Assembly: GCF_900496995.4 (NCBI RefSeq)
Contig: NC_044030.1
Span: forward strand, 77,850,017-77,914,016
Direction: 5' to 3'
Length of the DNA: 64,000 nucleotides
DNA from: Aquila chrysaetos chrysaetos
Lineage: Eukaryota; Chordata; Aves; Accipitriformes; Accipitridae
Within the stretch, counting starts at the first letter, position 1. The number at the start of each line of letters is the position of its first letter. Shown piece by piece: positions 60,903-64,000 of this stretch. The notes beneath the pieces were generated by a model, which worked only from the letters and a program-made list of their open reading frames with translations, was not told the DNA's origin and made no database searches. The position numbers and the translations under genes are program-made.

Positions 60903-63515
60903 TAGACTTCACTGTCCTTTGGGTAATTTTTTTTTATTTTGAGGCATTGTGACCTTTTTTTTTTTAGTTTGGGGCATGTGGGAGACTCCAGTTGGGTTAT
61001 GGTTTTCTATGGTTAGGCAGAGTTTTCTCTGTATAGGTCAGGAAGGAGTTGTCAGTCTGTCTGCAGACACATAGTAAACCCAATACCTTTTCAGTTTCCA
61101 AGGATTTCAAGAGGTGGAGGTTGGTTAGTGCCAGTGGGAGTGTTTCTGGTCTCGTGGGAGCACCCGGCGCTGGTCGTGGGGGCGTGTGATGTGGGAGGGT
61201 TGCTACAGCACAGCCTATCATGGGTTTTATAACATGGCAAATATATTTAAAAGGACTTTATTAAGAGCAGAAAACAAACTAGAGATACATATAGATATAC
61301 ACATACTTTTTTTCCCCCTTTGGTCTAGTGTGGCACTGGACTAACTGTTGCCCCATGCTCCTGCTTTCCTGGGTACCAGGCAGGCCAGGTTACTCGAGTG
61401 ATTTACAGGTGTTTTAACTGTATGGGCTGCATATCGCTTGCTGGGGCAGCTGCATCTCACCTCCTTGCCCATTTAACACCTGCTGCAATGCACTTGCCTG
61501 TGTGTTTTGCCTTGGGTGTCAACATTGCCTTTGCTAGAGCAGTGCCATCCATACCAGCATGCCCCATTCATCTTTTTAAAGTATTTATGGCCCTGCTGCG
61601 TTATATGATTATCCTGCTGATATCATCCCTTTTGGTTTTTAAGGACAGATGAGCTTTCAGGTTTGTTTCTGGCAGAAGGACTGCCTGGAGCAAAGCTGTT
61701 CTCAAAAAGTATGTGCAGCGCTTTCTCAGGAACAGCCCGTTCCCAGGAGTGGCACGTGTCTTGGATTGACAGTGACGTTTGCTGCTAGCCGGCTTGCCGG
61801 TGGGTGGAAAACACTGGCTTTTGCACTGATGGGTCTGTGCCAGCGGGTGTTCTCACTGCACCCGCAGAAATGTTCCCATCTACCATGAAATTAAGCTAAT
61901 ACCCTTCTCCGTCTCAGGTCGCAGTTAGAGGTGATGATTTTTGTGGAGGGTTTTTCTGAAGCAGCCCTCCTCTCTCACTGGGAGAATTAGGGGCCTTCCT
62001 CGGGCAGCGTCTGCGGTGCTGGAGGTGGGGTTGCTGTCAGAGGCTTCTGCAGGGGACACAGGGTGACATGGTCCTGCACCCCAAGTCGCTGGCAGCCGGG
62101 ATGGAGCTGCAGAGGTGCCTCTTTCCCAGCTTTCCCATTTGGTTTTGTACGGGAAGATGCATTTACAGATTGCCACGGGCAATCTCCACTCTGAGACAGA
62201 GCAAACAGGATTGAAGTCTGGCAGCCTTCCTCCCCCGGGCAGGACATTCCCGGCTGTGCCTTGGTTGGGAGCATGTTTCAGGCCCTGAATTTTTAATGAG
62301 CCTCTGCAGAATTGAACTGCGTTGGCTGGGAAGGTTCGGGGCACCCTGCCCAGGCTACAGCCAGCCAAGGAGAGCTCAGCATCTGCGGGGTTTCTCATGG
62401 GATTGTGTCTGGGCTGAGCGTGGGTCTGGCATGAGTCTGCCACCCAAGGAGACGGTGCTGTGTTTTGGGTAGGGTCGGGTACCAGTGAGGTTCTTTCTCA
62501 AAACCCATCTCCTGCCACTGGGCTTTGCAGGAGGCAGAAAAGAAGATGCATCAAAACTGGGGATTGTGATGGGGTCCAGGGGTAGAAATGTAGGTGTTTG
62601 GGACAAAATCTGAAGTGGTTTTATAGTTAGGAAGGAATTGAGGAAGTCCAGTTTGATGGATTCTTTGGAGCATCCCTTGAGGTCTGAATCTGCCCTGCAT
62701 AATTTGGTGTTTCAGCCTCAAAATGAGATGCAGAGGAGCCCTATAGGTCCTTGCCCAGCTGGAGCACAAGCGTGTCCCAAAGCCTGTTTCTTATGGCTTT
62801 TAACTATGAAGGGCTCAGGTTTGTTCCCTGCCACCAGTGCAAATAGTGGTTATGTTAAAAGTTACAAACGCCCTCTGGCAAGGAGTTAATCCTGGAGCCC
62901 CAGCGTCAGTCATCAGGGCACTGGCAGGATTTGGCCCTTGGACTAGAGGGTGGAGGTGAAGGTGAGGAGCTCCTGGAGATGAGTCAGACCACAGCCTGCA
63001 AGGAGGACAGGGTGTGGAGAGGGCTTCTCCAGCCCCAGAAATGCATAAAGGCCATGCTTTGAGGGGCTCCAGCTCTTCCCTTTCAATCTGTGCTTGTGAA
63101 ATACTTGTCTTCCTTTGGCACGGGAGTCATTGTGTGGAGGAGATGTTGCTGCACAGCTCAGCTGCCAGTGAAGAAGTGGGATCCTTGGCACATGACTTCA
63201 TGGGAAGGATCCCAGAACGACCAGGAGATGTTGTGTGTCTTCTTCCCTGTCTCTGATGTGCCACTCACCACATCCCTCACTAGTAAGGTGTGAGGCTGCG
63301 TGAAGAGAAACACAGCATTCCTCTTAGTATTCCTTTATTATTAAAATGGTGGGTGCAGCCAGAGGAGTGCCTTCAATCTCCTCGCAGTGGTTTCAGGCCC
63401 TGTCAGGAAGGTCATGGAGGAAATTCTGTATTAGACACACCGTCTTCCTGCCCCTCCCCTCAAAAGAAAGGATTTTATTATCAAAATTTTAGTTTTCTTT
63501 TTATTTAACTATATG

Positions 63516-63521
63516 AATAAA
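63516..63521 (+). terminator. Candidate distal polyadenylation signal AATAAA
   Basis: Canonical hexamer in an AT-rich setting about 2.7 kb after the MYORG stop, with T-rich sequence within 35 bp downstream. Confidence 0.4.
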
Positions 63522-63540
63522 TGGGTAAGATTACAGAGTA

Positions 63541-64000
63541 CCCTTATTTTTCTAAATGCTGTAGTTAGGGCATAAGTGGCCATGGCTATTCAGTGCTCCA
63601 GCTAGGAGAAAGGTAAAGCTGTTGGGAAGACATAAGGGATGGTGCTGAAGAGCAGGTCCATATGGGTGGCTCTCTGTGGGTCCATGGCACCAAGCCTTTC
63701 CCACCTGTTGGGGACAGGCTCAGCAGTGCTACCTCAAGCTATCTCACAGGCTTCTGCGTGCCCTTTCCATCCACCTTTTTACCAGAAACACTATTTCTGG
63801 CAGCACTGCAGGATCTGAGGACCTCTAGGATGTTGCAGACCACAAGCACTCTGTGCACAGACACCTTGGGAACTGCTGCTACAAGATTTCTCTGATTTAC
63901 ACCATGGGTCACTGGCCAAAGCAGGGTTTAGTTCAACTCAGCCAAGGAAAAGCCCTGAAACAGGTTTGGGAGTTAGATGTAGCCTTTTCTACCCAGCCCA
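63541..64000. other. Non-coding sequence downstream of MYORG
   Basis: No exon, repeat or RNA gene recognised before the window ends. Confidence 0.5.

Larger units (their letters stand above)
60795..63540 (+). other. MYORG: Probable MYORG 3' UTR
   Basis: No coding potential. ATTAAA at 60,897-60,902 is followed by T/GT-rich sequence and may be a proximal site. AATAAA at 63,516-63,521 is the best distal signal and would give a UTR of about 2.7 kb. Short AT-rich and T-rich runs lie between 60,930 and 61,320. Confidence 0.5.

Noticed and set aside
1-64000. Search for bacterial-type systems such as CRISPR arrays, toxin-antitoxin pairs, phage or integron elements
   Set aside because: Nothing of the kind is present; the window is vertebrate genomic DNA with spliced genes.

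Overview
This is vertebrate nuclear DNA, most likely from a bird. The genes have short exons bounded by GT/AG splice sites and separated by long introns. Two solo long terminal repeats (LTRs), at 1.6-2.2 kb and 24.4-25.4 kb, resemble avian endogenous retrovirus families as I remember them from neoavian genomes. A short CR1-like LINE tail lies near 12.6 kb. There are no bacterial-style operons, CRISPR arrays, plasmid or phage genes.

Three genes can be supported, all on the + strand and in this order: the 3' coding exons of FAM219A (29,663-35,780), the complete SPMIP6/C9orf24/SMRP1 gene (six coding exons, 46,160-49,077), and the complete single-exon coding region of MYORG/KIAA1161 (58,758-60,794), whose promoter and probable first exon lie in a CpG island near 51.2-51.4 kb. 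The order and shared orientation match human 9p13.3 as I remember it. That block corresponds to the Z chromosome in birds, so Z linkage is a reasonable inference.

Layout: 1-29,662 is AT-rich non-coding DNA, read here as a large 5' intron of FAM219A, with one LTR near each end. Positions 29,663-35,780 hold the last four coding exons of FAM219A, followed by a presumed long 3' UTR. About 38.7-46.1 kb is intergenic or distal-UTR sequence, including a T-rich block at 44.4-44.8 kb. SPMIP6 occupies 46.2-49.1 kb and carries several G-tracts and a GGGAT tandem array in its introns. A GC-rich promoter block with a 17-base G run and a ZNF143/THAP11-type site precedes MYORG intron 1 (about 7.2 kb), the MYORG coding exon and a long 3' UTR.

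The three genes are not a pathway: an FAM219 protein of unknown function, a sperm and cilium microtubule inner protein, and an ER glycoside hydrolase. I found no convincing new multi-gene system. The points most worth checking are a strong-context upstream ORF that would be created across the MYORG splice junction, the tandem TAG/CAG acceptor in the last FAM219A exon, the pentanucleotide array just inside the SPMIP6 intron 5 donor, and the LTR with a clean 5-bp target-site duplication and an internal 45-bp tandem repeat.
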